Source of the DNA: an uncultured Aquincola sp.
GTDB lineage: Bacteria > Pseudomonadota > Gammaproteobacteria > Burkholderiales > Burkholderiaceae
DNA length: 12,059 nucleotides
NCBI GenBank assembly: GCA_937883885.1
Contig: CAKZXL010000154.1
Location: forward strand, 1-12,059
Reading direction: 5' to 3'
The notes below the pieces were generated by a model. It searched no databases, was not told where the DNA came from, and was given only the letters and a program-made list of their open reading frames with translations. The translations under genes and the position numbers were made by a program. Shown piece by piece: positions 6,796 to 12,059 of this stretch; the first letter of the stretch is position 1, and each line of letters starts with the position of its first letter.

Positions 6796-7364
6796 GCCGC
6801 CTGCCCCTGCCGGTGCTGCGCAATGGCCTGCTGCAGCCAGCCCCAGGCCTCGCGCTCGTCGGGGCCGGCGGTCTTGTCGATGGCGATCTGCAGGTACTGC
6901 ATCTCGCTGTCGATCTTGTCGGCCGGCAGAAAGCGCAGCCGGCTCACCAGCACCGCGCCTTCCAGCACCGCGGCCTGCGCGCGGTTCATGCCGATGAAGG
7001 GGGCGTGCGTGGCCTCATGCACGGGGCGCAGACGCAGCACCGGGCGTTCGGTGTCGGGCTGCTGGCCCACCAGCTGCAGCTCCACATGGCGCAGCGCAGT
7101 CTGCAGCCGCACGCCGGGCACCTGCTCGGCCGGCAGCACGGGCCACTGCTTGCGGCCGGTGACGCAGCCGGCCAGCACCCGCACGTCGGTCAGCAGGTTG
7201 AGCACCGCATGGCCGGTGGCCACGATGTTGTCCAGCGTGGTGGAAGGCTTGAAGGGCATCAGCACCACGTCGCCCTGCACATAGCGGATGCCCATCGGCG
7301 CCACATGCGGCGTGCCGATGGGCGACACGGTGGTGACCACCGCCTCGTAGATCAGGTCATTCAT
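6792..7364 (-). CDS. DUF447 family protein of the H4MPT/methanofuran cluster
   Basis: A 190-residue protein beginning MNDLIYEAVVTTVSPIGTPH. The N-terminal pattern (I-Y-E-A-V-V-T-T with H-x-A-P-M-G at 20-25) and the central NRAQAAVLEGAVLVSRLRFL block (127-146) are typical of DUF447, whose fold resembles FMN-binding split barrels. Archaeal and methylotroph homologues sit in methanopterin/methanofuran gene clusters, but the reaction they catalyse is not established to my knowledge, so I assign no enzyme activity. The start overlaps the end of the upstream DHPS-like gene by 8 bp, and its stop overlaps the mfnB start by 4 bp. It is therefore locked into the operon and probably made in proportion to both. 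No signal peptide or membrane segment is seen, so it is cytoplasmic. Confidence 0.85.
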   Translation of the reverse strand: MNDLIYEAVVTTVSPIGTPHVAPMGIRYVQGDVVLMPFKPSTTLDNIVATGHAVLNLLTDVRVLAGCVTGRKQWPVLPAEQVPGVRLQTALRHVELQLVGQQPDTERPVLRLRPVHEATHAPFIGMNRAQAAVLEGAVLVSRLRFLPADKIDSEMQYLQIAIDKTAGPDEREAWGWLQQAIAQHRQGQAA

Positions 7365-8796
7365 CTTTCACCGCCTGGGTGACGTCGCCGCGTTCGCGGC
7401 CCGTGGGGACGGTCCGGCTGGTGGGCATGGTGGTGCCGGGGGCGCACCAGCTGGTGGTGTCCTGCGGCGCCTGTTCCACCGCGCAGCCCCAGGCCAGCGG
7501 CTGGTCTTGCACGTAGCGCTTGCCCAGCCGCCAGGCGATCTCGGCATGCGCCAGCTCCACGCCCATGTAGAAGGCATGCGGTGCATCGTGCTGCAGGCCC
7601 AGCTGCGGCCACAGCTCGAAGGCGCCCTGCCCGGTGCGCAGGCCGTCGCGGTTGTACACATGCAGGCCCTGGGCCGACACCTGCACCCGGAAGTTGGGGT
7701 CGCGCACCTGGGCTGCGGTGGCGTCGATCTCGGCCGGCGCATCCGGGAAGGGGTGCTTGTCGTGCACCGTCATCAAGGCGTCGTTCAGGCCCTTGGGCAG
7801 CATCTGCCGGCTGCGCGCCGCATGCATGATGCGGCGCGCCCAGTCCGCTTCGCGCACCGCGCGCCGCGCATGACCGCTGACCTGGGTGGTGAGCACCGCC
7901 GCCACGTCCAGTTCGGCGCACAGGCCGAACAGCACCGCGTTGATGCCGCTGGTGTCGGCCTCGGTCAGCTCGGTCACGTTGCCCACGCCCATCATGATGG
8001 CCACCTCAGGAAACGCTTCGCGCAGCCGGTGGTAGCGCACGATGGACGCGGCCAGGCCGAAGGGGATGGGGTCGAGGATGGCATCGGCGATGAAGGGCTT
8101 GCCGCGCTGCTGCATCAGCCGCACCGCCTGGTGCAGAGAGTCTTCGTCGGTGGGCGTGCGCGGAATCAGCACCGGCGTGGCGGCCACCTCGTCGGCCACC
8201 CACAGCGTGTCCAGCGTCAGGCTCAGCAGGTAGTCGGCGCCGGCCCGGCCACCGCGCAACAGGTCTTGCGGATCGACTGCGTCCACGCTCACCTGCAGGC
8301 CCAGCGCCTTGAGCGCCTGCACGCTTTCGGCGAGGTGGCCGAAGGGTGTGTCGGGCAGGCTGCCGAGGTCGATCACGTCGGCGCCGTCGGCCTGGTAGGC
8401 CTGGGCACGTTCGACGATCTGCGCGACCGTCAGCCGCGGCGCATCCACGATCTCGGCAAAGATCGCCACCTCGTACGCGCTCAGGTCCACCGCCTTGGCG
8501 GCGCGGTTGAAAAAGCGCGGCAGGTCTTTCAGCTCTTCAGGCCCACGCTGCACCGGCAGGCCATAGTGGGCCGACAGCGCCTCCACATCGCCACGGCAAC
8601 GGCCCGGCACGATGATGCGGTCGGCCACCACCGGCACGGGCAGGCGGCGGCGCACCATGTCGGCGGTCATCAGGCCGGCCACCTGCAGGCCGATGTCACG
8701 CGTCTCCCAGGTGAAGGGTGCGTTGTCGATCGCGCTCAGCACACGTTCCAGGCTCGGCTGCGCCAGGCGGCCGGTCAGGAAGACGATGTGTTCCAT
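7357..8796 (-). CDS. Dihydropteroate-synthase-like protein (DUF6513 type), H4MPT cluster
   Basis: A 479-residue cytoplasmic protein in three regions. Residues 1-115 match the DUF6513-type N-terminal domain (start MEHIVFLTGR, with E-T-R-D-I-G near 31-36). Residues about 118-310 form a dihydropteroate-synthase-like TIM barrel with GADVIDLGS (138-146), VSVDAVD (169-175), ADAILDPIPFG (237-247) and an MMGVGNVTELTEADTSG block (268-284). A C-terminal domain (about 365-440) contains FRVQVSAQGLHVYNRDG and GVELAHAEIAWRLGKRY. Family members occur in methanogens and in H4MPT-using bacteria next to one-carbon genes. A role in methanopterin synthesis is proposed from sequence and genomic context; it is not the folate-pathway FolP, which is much shorter. 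Its ATG lies inside the last codons of the flavoprotein gene (22-bp overlap), with AAGGA 12 bases upstream, so it is translationally linked to its neighbours on both sides. Confidence 0.88.
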   Translation of the reverse strand: MEHIVFLTGRLAQPSLERVLSAIDNAPFTWETRDIGLQVAGLMTADMVRRRLPVPVVADRIIVPGRCRGDVEALSAHYGLPVQRGPEELKDLPRFFNRAAKAVDLSAYEVAIFAEIVDAPRLTVAQIVERAQAYQADGADVIDLGSLPDTPFGHLAESVQALKALGLQVSVDAVDPQDLLRGGRAGADYLLSLTLDTLWVADEVAATPVLIPRTPTDEDSLHQAVRLMQQRGKPFIADAILDPIPFGLAASIVRYHRLREAFPEVAIMMGVGNVTELTEADTSGINAVLFGLCAELDVAAVLTTQVSGHARRAVREADWARRIMHAARSRQMLPKGLNDALMTVHDKHPFPDAPAEIDATAAQVRDPNFRVQVSAQGLHVYNRDGLRTGQGAFELWPQLGLQHDAPHAFYMGVELAHAEIAWRLGKRYVQDQPLAWGCAVEQAPQDTTSWCAPGTTMPTSRTVPTGRERGDVTQAVKDE

Positions 8797-9344
8797 GCGA
8801 GGTTCAGTTCCTTCAGGCGGGCGTCGAGCACCGCCTCCAGCTCGGCCGGCGATGCCACCACATGGCAGAAATCGATCTGGCGCAGGCGCTCGACGTTTTC
8901 GAGCTCGATGCGCCGCGGCCGCAGCGTCACCCAGTCGTGCGGCGACTTGGTGACGACCACCGGCTCGGTATCACATGCAAACACGATGCCGGGAATGCCC
9001 AGCTTGCCCGCCTGCGCGAACATGTTGGTGGGCAGGCTGTCGCTGATGCCGAATGCGCACTTGGCCACGGTGTTGCTGGTGGCCGGCGCCACCACCACCG
9101 TGTGATAGACGTCGTCGTACAGCATGCCCACCGGCACCGCGCTGCGGGTCTTGTCGCGCACCAGCCGAAAGTGCTGGCGCAACTCGTCCAGCGGCAGCTT
9201 GTAGATCTCCAGCACCTCTTCGCCGGCGGCGGAGAGAAACAGGTCCACCTGCGGCAGCCGTTTGGCCAGCGCCAGCGATTCGTCGAGGTAGTGGCCCGAG
9301 CCGGTGATGCACCACGCAAAGCGCGAGCGTGGCGTGGCCGGCAC
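8775..9344 (-). CDS. Archaeal-type flavoprotein, DmrB/AfpA-like (dihydromethanopterin reductase candidate)
   Basis: A 189-residue Rossmann-like flavoprotein of the PF02441 group. The FMN-binding features are visible: TGSGHYL loop (14-20), an SAAGEEVLE segment (38-46), and VVVAPATSNTVAKCAFGISD (83-102), with SLPTNMFAQAGK after it. Homologues in H4MPT bacteria include DmrB of Burkholderia, which reduces dihydromethanopterin to H4MPT, and AfpA-type electron-transfer flavoproteins; sequence alone does not decide between them. The frame is open far upstream into the regulator gene, but no ATG is available. The GTG at 9344, 25 bp after the regulator stop, is the most likely start and leaves a short leader before RFAWCITGSG. 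No good ribosome-binding site supports it, so coupling to the regulator is plausible. The 3' end overlaps the next gene by 22 bp. Confidence 0.85.
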   Translation of the reverse strand: MPATPRSRFAWCITGSGHYLDESLALAKRLPQVDLFLSAAGEEVLEIYKLPLDELRQHFRLVRDKTRSAVPVGMLYDDVYHTVVVAPATSNTVAKCAFGISDSLPTNMFAQAGKLGIPGIVFACDTEPVVVTKSPHDWVTLRPRRIELENVERLRQIDFCHVVASPAELEAVLDARLKELNLAWNTSSS

Positions 9345-9369
9345 CGCCGGCAGGTCGTCGTCTGGGGTG

Positions 9370-11490
9370 TCAGCGCTCAGGGTGCGAGATCTCGATGTGG
9401 AGCTTGTGGAGCTTGCGGTAGAGGGTGTTGCGGCTGACATCGAGCGCCTTGGCGACATTGCTGACGTTCCAACGGTGCTGCTCCAGCATCTGCAGCAGCA
9501 CCTGCCGCTCGTTGGCCTGAATCGGGTTGAGCTTGGGCAGCGCGGGCTCGGGCGCGGCTTCGGCAGGGGCTTCAGCGCCCGGGTCGGCGCCCAGGCCGCT
9601 GAACGAGATGGCCGAGGCGGCATGGGCCGCCGGCATCGGCGGCGCGATGACCGCCGGCTTGTGGCTGGCCGAGGGCGCGCCATCGGCAAACAGCGATGGC
9701 AGGTGCTCACGGCCGATGGGCTTGCCGTCGGCCAGGGCCGCGGCGCTGCGCAGCACATGCCGCAGCTGGCGGATGTTGCCGGGCCAGGCATGTTCCAGCA
9801 GCAGGCGTTCGGCCTCGGGGCTCAGCACGCCGTCGCCGCCGCTTTCAGTGGCCAGCAGGTTGTGGATCAGCTCGCGCTTGTCGCTGCGCTCGCGCAGCGG
9901 CGGCAGCGTGAGTTCGATGCCGGCCAGGCGGTAGTACAGGTCTTCGCGGAAGCGGCCTTCGCGCACCAGGTCGGGCAGATGCCCGTGGCTGGCGCTGATG
10001 AGCTGGAAGTCCACCGGGTGGGTTTCTTCGGTGCCCAGCGGCGTCACCTGGCGTTCATCGAGCACCCGCAGCAGCCGGGCCTGCAGCTCCAGCGGCATGT
10101 CGGCAATCTCGTCAAGGAACAGCGTGCCGCCATCGGCCTGCAGGATCTTGCCGCGGCGGCCGGTGCGCTGCGCGCCGGTGAAAGCGCCGGCGCGGTAGCC
10201 GAACAGTTCGCTCTCGATCAGCGTCTCGGGCAGGCTGGCGCAGTTCACGGCCACGAAGTTGCCGTGCGCATGCGGGCTGCCTTCATGCACGGCCTTGGCA
10301 AACACCTCCTTGCCGGCGCCGGTTTCGCCGCGCAGCAGGATGGGCGTCTGCCGCGCAATCACGCGGCGGGCCGTCTGCAGCTGGGTGGCCAGGCGCTGGT
10401 CCTTGAAGGTGATGCCCGGCGTGGCCGGCTTGCCGGGGCGCGGCGCGGCGCGGGCGGGCAGCGGGCCCAGGCCGGCGGATGCCGGGCCGGTGATCTGCGC
10501 CGTGGCGGCCTGCACCGGGCCGGCCAGGCTGCGCGCGCCACGGGCCGGCGCAGGCGCCGCTTCGCTGGCCGGCTGCCGCGCGACTGCGAAGAAGCGCAGG
10601 GCGGCATTGGCGCGGTAGGTGACCACCGGGTGGAAGGAGGAACTGCTGCTGCGCTGGAGCATGTCTTCCAGCGAGGTCTGGAACAGGTCTTCAATACGGC
10701 GCGAGCGCACCTCGTCCACCGACTGCAGGCCCAGCTGGAACAGCGCGCTGCGGTTGGCGGCCAGGATGCGGCCGTCGCCGTCCACCGCCAGCTTGCCTTC
10801 GTGCAGCGTGTAGACGAACTCGGGCCGGCTGTGAAAGTGCAATGGGTGCGCATTGCTGAAGCGGCGGTCGATCAGCCGGTTCTCGATCATGCGCGCCGTC
10901 ATGCCCAGCAGCACCAGCAGGTGCTGCTGCATCAGCGAGCTGCGGCTGGTGACGTCCAGCACCGCCGCGATGTCGCCGGACGGGTCGAACACCGGCACCG
11001 CTGAACAGGTGAGGCTGGTGAACTGGCTGAAGAAGTGGTCTTCGCGGCGGATGGACACCGGCGAGCCCGAGGCCAGGCAGGTGCCCATGCCGTTGGTGCC
11101 GGCTTCACGCTCGCTCCACACCGCGCCCACGCGCAGGCCCAGCGGCGCGGCTTCGGCCGCGAACTCGGGCGAAGACACCATGTGCACGATGGCACCGTCG
11201 GTATCGGTGAGCACCACGGCCGAATCGGCATCGCCCAGCTGCTGGTACAGCGTGGTCATCTCGTAGCGGGCGCACTCGATGACGTCGGCCTGGCGCTCGA
11301 AGCGGCTTTGCAGCGCCGCCTGCGAGATGATGGCCGGCTCGCGCGGGTGCTCGGGATGCAGCTGGTACTCGTTCAGGCAGCGGGCCCAGGAACGCGTCAC
11401 CAGGTCGTTGCCGGGATCGGTCAGGCCGTTGCGGACAACATCCAGAATGCGGTCGGCGTGGCGGTCATGCCCTGGCAGCACCAGTGTCAT
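9370..11490 (-). CDS. Sigma-54-dependent Fis-family activator, AcoR-like
   Basis: A 706-residue bacterial enhancer-binding protein. An N-terminal AcoR-like region with a GAF-type sensor (about 60-205) includes E129-A-G-T-N-G-M-G136 and a TCSAVPVFDPSG segment. A PAS-like segment follows (about 225-305), then an Ala/Pro-rich linker (305-358) and the AAA+ domain. The AAA+ motifs are intact: Walker A G388-E-T-G-A-G-K-E395, the sigma-54 contact loop G435-A-F-T-G-A440, Walker B G455-T-L-F-L-D-E461, and R513-F-R-E-D-L-Y-Y-R-L522 containing the arginine fingers. A second Ala/Pro linker leads to a Fis-type helix-turn-helix (about 674-697). The start at 11490 is chosen for the GAGG 8 bases upstream; a 60-codon upstream extension is open but would span the divergent promoter. 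The signal sensed is unknown; AcoR itself responds to acetoin or a breakdown product, but context points to one-carbon or alcohol metabolism. Confidence 0.93.
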   Translation of the reverse strand: MTLVLPGHDRHADRILDVVRNGLTDPGNDLVTRSWARCLNEYQLHPEHPREPAIISQAALQSRFERQADVIECARYEMTTLYQQLGDADSAVVLTDTDGAIVHMVSSPEFAAEAAPLGLRVGAVWSEREAGTNGMGTCLASGSPVSIRREDHFFSQFTSLTCSAVPVFDPSGDIAAVLDVTSRSSLMQQHLLVLLGMTARMIENRLIDRRFSNAHPLHFHSRPEFVYTLHEGKLAVDGDGRILAANRSALFQLGLQSVDEVRSRRIEDLFQTSLEDMLQRSSSSSFHPVVTYRANAALRFFAVARQPASEAAPAPARGARSLAGPVQAATAQITGPASAGLGPLPARAAPRPGKPATPGITFKDQRLATQLQTARRVIARQTPILLRGETGAGKEVFAKAVHEGSPHAHGNFVAVNCASLPETLIESELFGYRAGAFTGAQRTGRRGKILQADGGTLFLDEIADMPLELQARLLRVLDERQVTPLGTEETHPVDFQLISASHGHLPDLVREGRFREDLYYRLAGIELTLPPLRERSDKRELIHNLLATESGGDGVLSPEAERLLLEHAWPGNIRQLRHVLRSAAALADGKPIGREHLPSLFADGAPSASHKPAVIAPPMPAAHAASAISFSGLGADPGAEAPAEAAPEPALPKLNPIQANERQVLLQMLEQHRWNVSNVAKALDVSRNTLYRKLHKLHIEISHPER

Positions 11491-11568
11491 GTGAACATCC
11501 TCAGCGTCAGCCCATCGATTGGGGGAGTTGCGATTCTGGTCGGATCGCCACCGCTGCCTACCGGGCGA

Positions 11569-11579
11569 AACCCCGGGTT
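11569..11579. repeat. Interrupted palindrome AACCC-C-GGGTT, candidate activator site
   Basis: A perfect 5-bp inverted repeat around one central base lies about 32 bp upstream of the sigma-54 -24 element and 79 bp from the regulator start. It overlaps a second repeat, CCGGG-N6-CCCGG (11561-11576). Enhancer-binding proteins use inverted repeats upstream of their promoters, usually 80-150 bp away, so this site is rather close. GC-rich chance repeats are common here. Confidence 0.3.
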
Positions 11580-11588
11580 GAAGGCTTG

Positions 11589-11604
11589 CACGGCCAGCGC
11601 CGTG
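11589..11604. repeat. Inverted repeat CACGGC-CAGC-GCCGTG beside the sigma-54 promoter
   Basis: Perfect 6-bp arms flank a 4-base centre, ending four bases before the -24 element. It could be a regulator-binding site, for example for autoregulation of the divergent activator gene. It is too close to the promoter for a classical upstream activating site and may be coincidental. Confidence 0.35.
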
Positions 11605-11608
11605 ACAC

Positions 11609-11625
11609 TTGGCTCGCATTTTGCA
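11609..11625 (+). promoter_or_regulatory. Sigma-54 (-24/-12) promoter driving the folB-like gene
   Basis: The sequence TTGGCTCGCATTTTGCA matches the sigma-54 consensus YTGGCACGrNNNTTGCW at all but two of its specified positions (A to T at the sixth and purine to C at the ninth). The invariant GG (11611-11612) and GC (11623-11624) are separated by exactly 10 bases. Transcription would begin near 11636, giving a leader of about 40 bases before the TTG start at 11676. The gene transcribed in the opposite direction encodes a sigma-54 activator with an intact GAFTGA loop, which strongly supports a functional promoter. Confidence 0.75.
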
Positions 11626-11662
11626 GCCCGCGCTGCCCACGCCGACGCGCGTGGAAACGAAC

Positions 11663-11666
11663 GGAG
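11663..11666 (+). promoter_or_regulatory. Ribosome-binding site GGAG for the folB-like gene
   Basis: GGAG lies 9 bases before TTG at 11676. The in-frame ATG at 11739 has no comparable site, so this element decides in favour of the TTG start. Confidence 0.6.
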
Positions 11667-11675
11667 ACAAACGCC

Positions 11676-12059
11676 TTGATCGCCCAGCCCAGCTTCAACG
11701 CCCTGCCCGCCCCGCAGGCCGCACGTGCACCCGCCCGCATGGACATCATCTTCATCGAGGGCTTCACCGGCCACACCGTCATCGGCATCCACGAGAGCGA
11801 GCTGCACGTGGCCCAACCGCTGGTGATCGACGTGCATGCCGGCGTGCCACGCGCCCGCGCCTGCGACACCGACCGCATCGGCGACACCATCGACTACAGC
11901 GTGGTGCGCGAGCGGCTGCAGCAATTGATGGCGAATCACCAGCTGCAGCTGCTGGAAGCCTTCGCCGAGGCCATTGCCGACCTGCTGCTGCAGGACTTCG
12001 GCGCCCGCTGGGTGCGGGTGAAGGTGGTCAAGCCGCGCAAGTTCGACGACGTGCAGGCG
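11676..12059 (+). CDS. folB: Dihydroneopterin aldolase (FolB-like), partial, runs off right edge
   Basis: 128 codons are visible, in frame to the last base, and the C-terminus is missing. The protein matches FolB, which cleaves 7,8-dihydroneopterin to 6-hydroxymethyl-dihydropterin and glycolaldehyde, a precursor step shared by folate and methanopterin synthesis. Aligned by eye to Escherichia coli FolB (MDIVFIE start), the catalytic residues are all present: Glu42 in GIHESE, Tyr74 in TIDY, Glu94 in LLE, and Lys119 in VVKP. From the TTG start a 21-residue Ala/Pro-rich leader precedes the usual MDIIFIEG beginning at 11739; the ribosome-binding site supports the TTG. Placement opposite the H4MPT/methanofuran genes and behind a sigma-54 promoter suggests a copy dedicated to methanopterin rather than housekeeping folate. 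That is inferred from context, and a single housekeeping folB cannot be excluded. Confidence 0.88.
   Translation, partial: MIAQPSFNALPAPQAARAPARMDIIFIEGFTGHTVIGIHESELHVAQPLVIDVHAGVPRARACDTDRIGDTIDYSVVRERLQQLMANHQLQLLEAFAEAIADLLLQDFGARWVRVKVVKPRKFDDVQA

Noticed and set aside
2467..7284. A 1605-codon open frame on the plus strand
   Set aside because: It crosses the P450 out of frame and then runs antisense to five well-supported minus-strand genes. Its product is Ala/Gly/Arg/His-rich with no domain, as expected from stop-free shadow frames in high-GC DNA.
7507..9105. A 532-codon plus-strand open frame
   Set aside because: It is antisense to the DHPS-like and flavoprotein genes, which carry clear family motifs. 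The composition is His/Gln/Arg-rich and no ribosome-binding site was found.
9304..11004. A 566-codon plus-strand open frame
   Set aside because: It is antisense to the sigma-54 activator, whose AAA+ motifs are all intact. The product is low-complexity.
11626..11650. A possible second sigma-54 element on the minus strand (TGGGCAG with CTGCA)
   Set aside because: The spacing between GG and GC is 11, not 10, and the -12 half overlaps the better plus-strand element.
11491..11670. A 60-codon N-terminal extension of the sigma-54 activator
   Set aside because: It would cover the divergent promoter and repeats, its sequence does not look like AcoR N-termini, and GAGG is correctly spaced before the ATG at 11490.
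1..12059. tRNA, rRNA, CRISPR arrays, insertion sequences, attachment sites
   Set aside because: I looked for cloverleaf-like segments, evenly spaced direct repeats, transposase motifs and terminal inverted repeats and found none that could be supported.

Overview
The window looks like chromosome of a high-GC betaproteobacterium of the order Burkholderiales (Rubrivivax/Leptothrix/Methylibium/Aquincola type). I infer this from the very GC-rich third codon positions, a PEP-CTERM sorting signal, and an archaeal-type one-carbon cofactor gene cluster of the kind found in methylotrophic and formaldehyde-oxidising Burkholderiales. No database search was possible. All family calls rest on motifs read from the translated sequence.

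Left part (1-3157): the start of a DUF1778/TacA-type antitoxin gene runs off the left edge on the minus strand. It is divergent from a plus-strand PD-(D/E)XK nuclease-family gene (354-1646) that looks less GC-rich than its surroundings. A cytochrome P450 follows on the plus strand (1712-3157). Its reading frame runs 103 bp into the 3' end of the convergent PEP-CTERM gene.

Middle (3055-5958, minus strand): a Tat-exported metallophosphoesterase with a C-terminal LamG-like domain lies 36 bp upstream of a small PEP-CTERM surface or exported protein. The two are probably one transcript.

Right part (6058-12059): a minus-strand, tightly overlapping block reads, in order of transcription, an AcoR-like sigma-54 enhancer-binding regulator, a DmrB/AfpA-type flavoprotein, a dihydropteroate-synthase-like protein (DUF6513 type), a DUF447 protein and MfnB (DUF556). 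These families belong to tetrahydromethanopterin/methanofuran (H4MPT/MFR) cofactor biosynthesis and the formaldehyde oxidation route that depends on it. Divergently, on the plus strand, a dihydroneopterin aldolase gene (folB-like, TTG start, catalytic residues present) runs off the right edge.

The most notable feature is in the 185-bp divergent region. A near-consensus -24/-12 sigma-54 promoter (GG-N10-GC, 11609-11625) points at the folB-like gene, directly opposite the gene for a sigma-54 activator that carries an intact GAFTGA loop. Together they suggest a self-contained regulatory unit in which the local activator switches on pterin-cofactor synthesis through sigma-54. No tRNA, rRNA, CRISPR array, insertion sequence or origin was seen.
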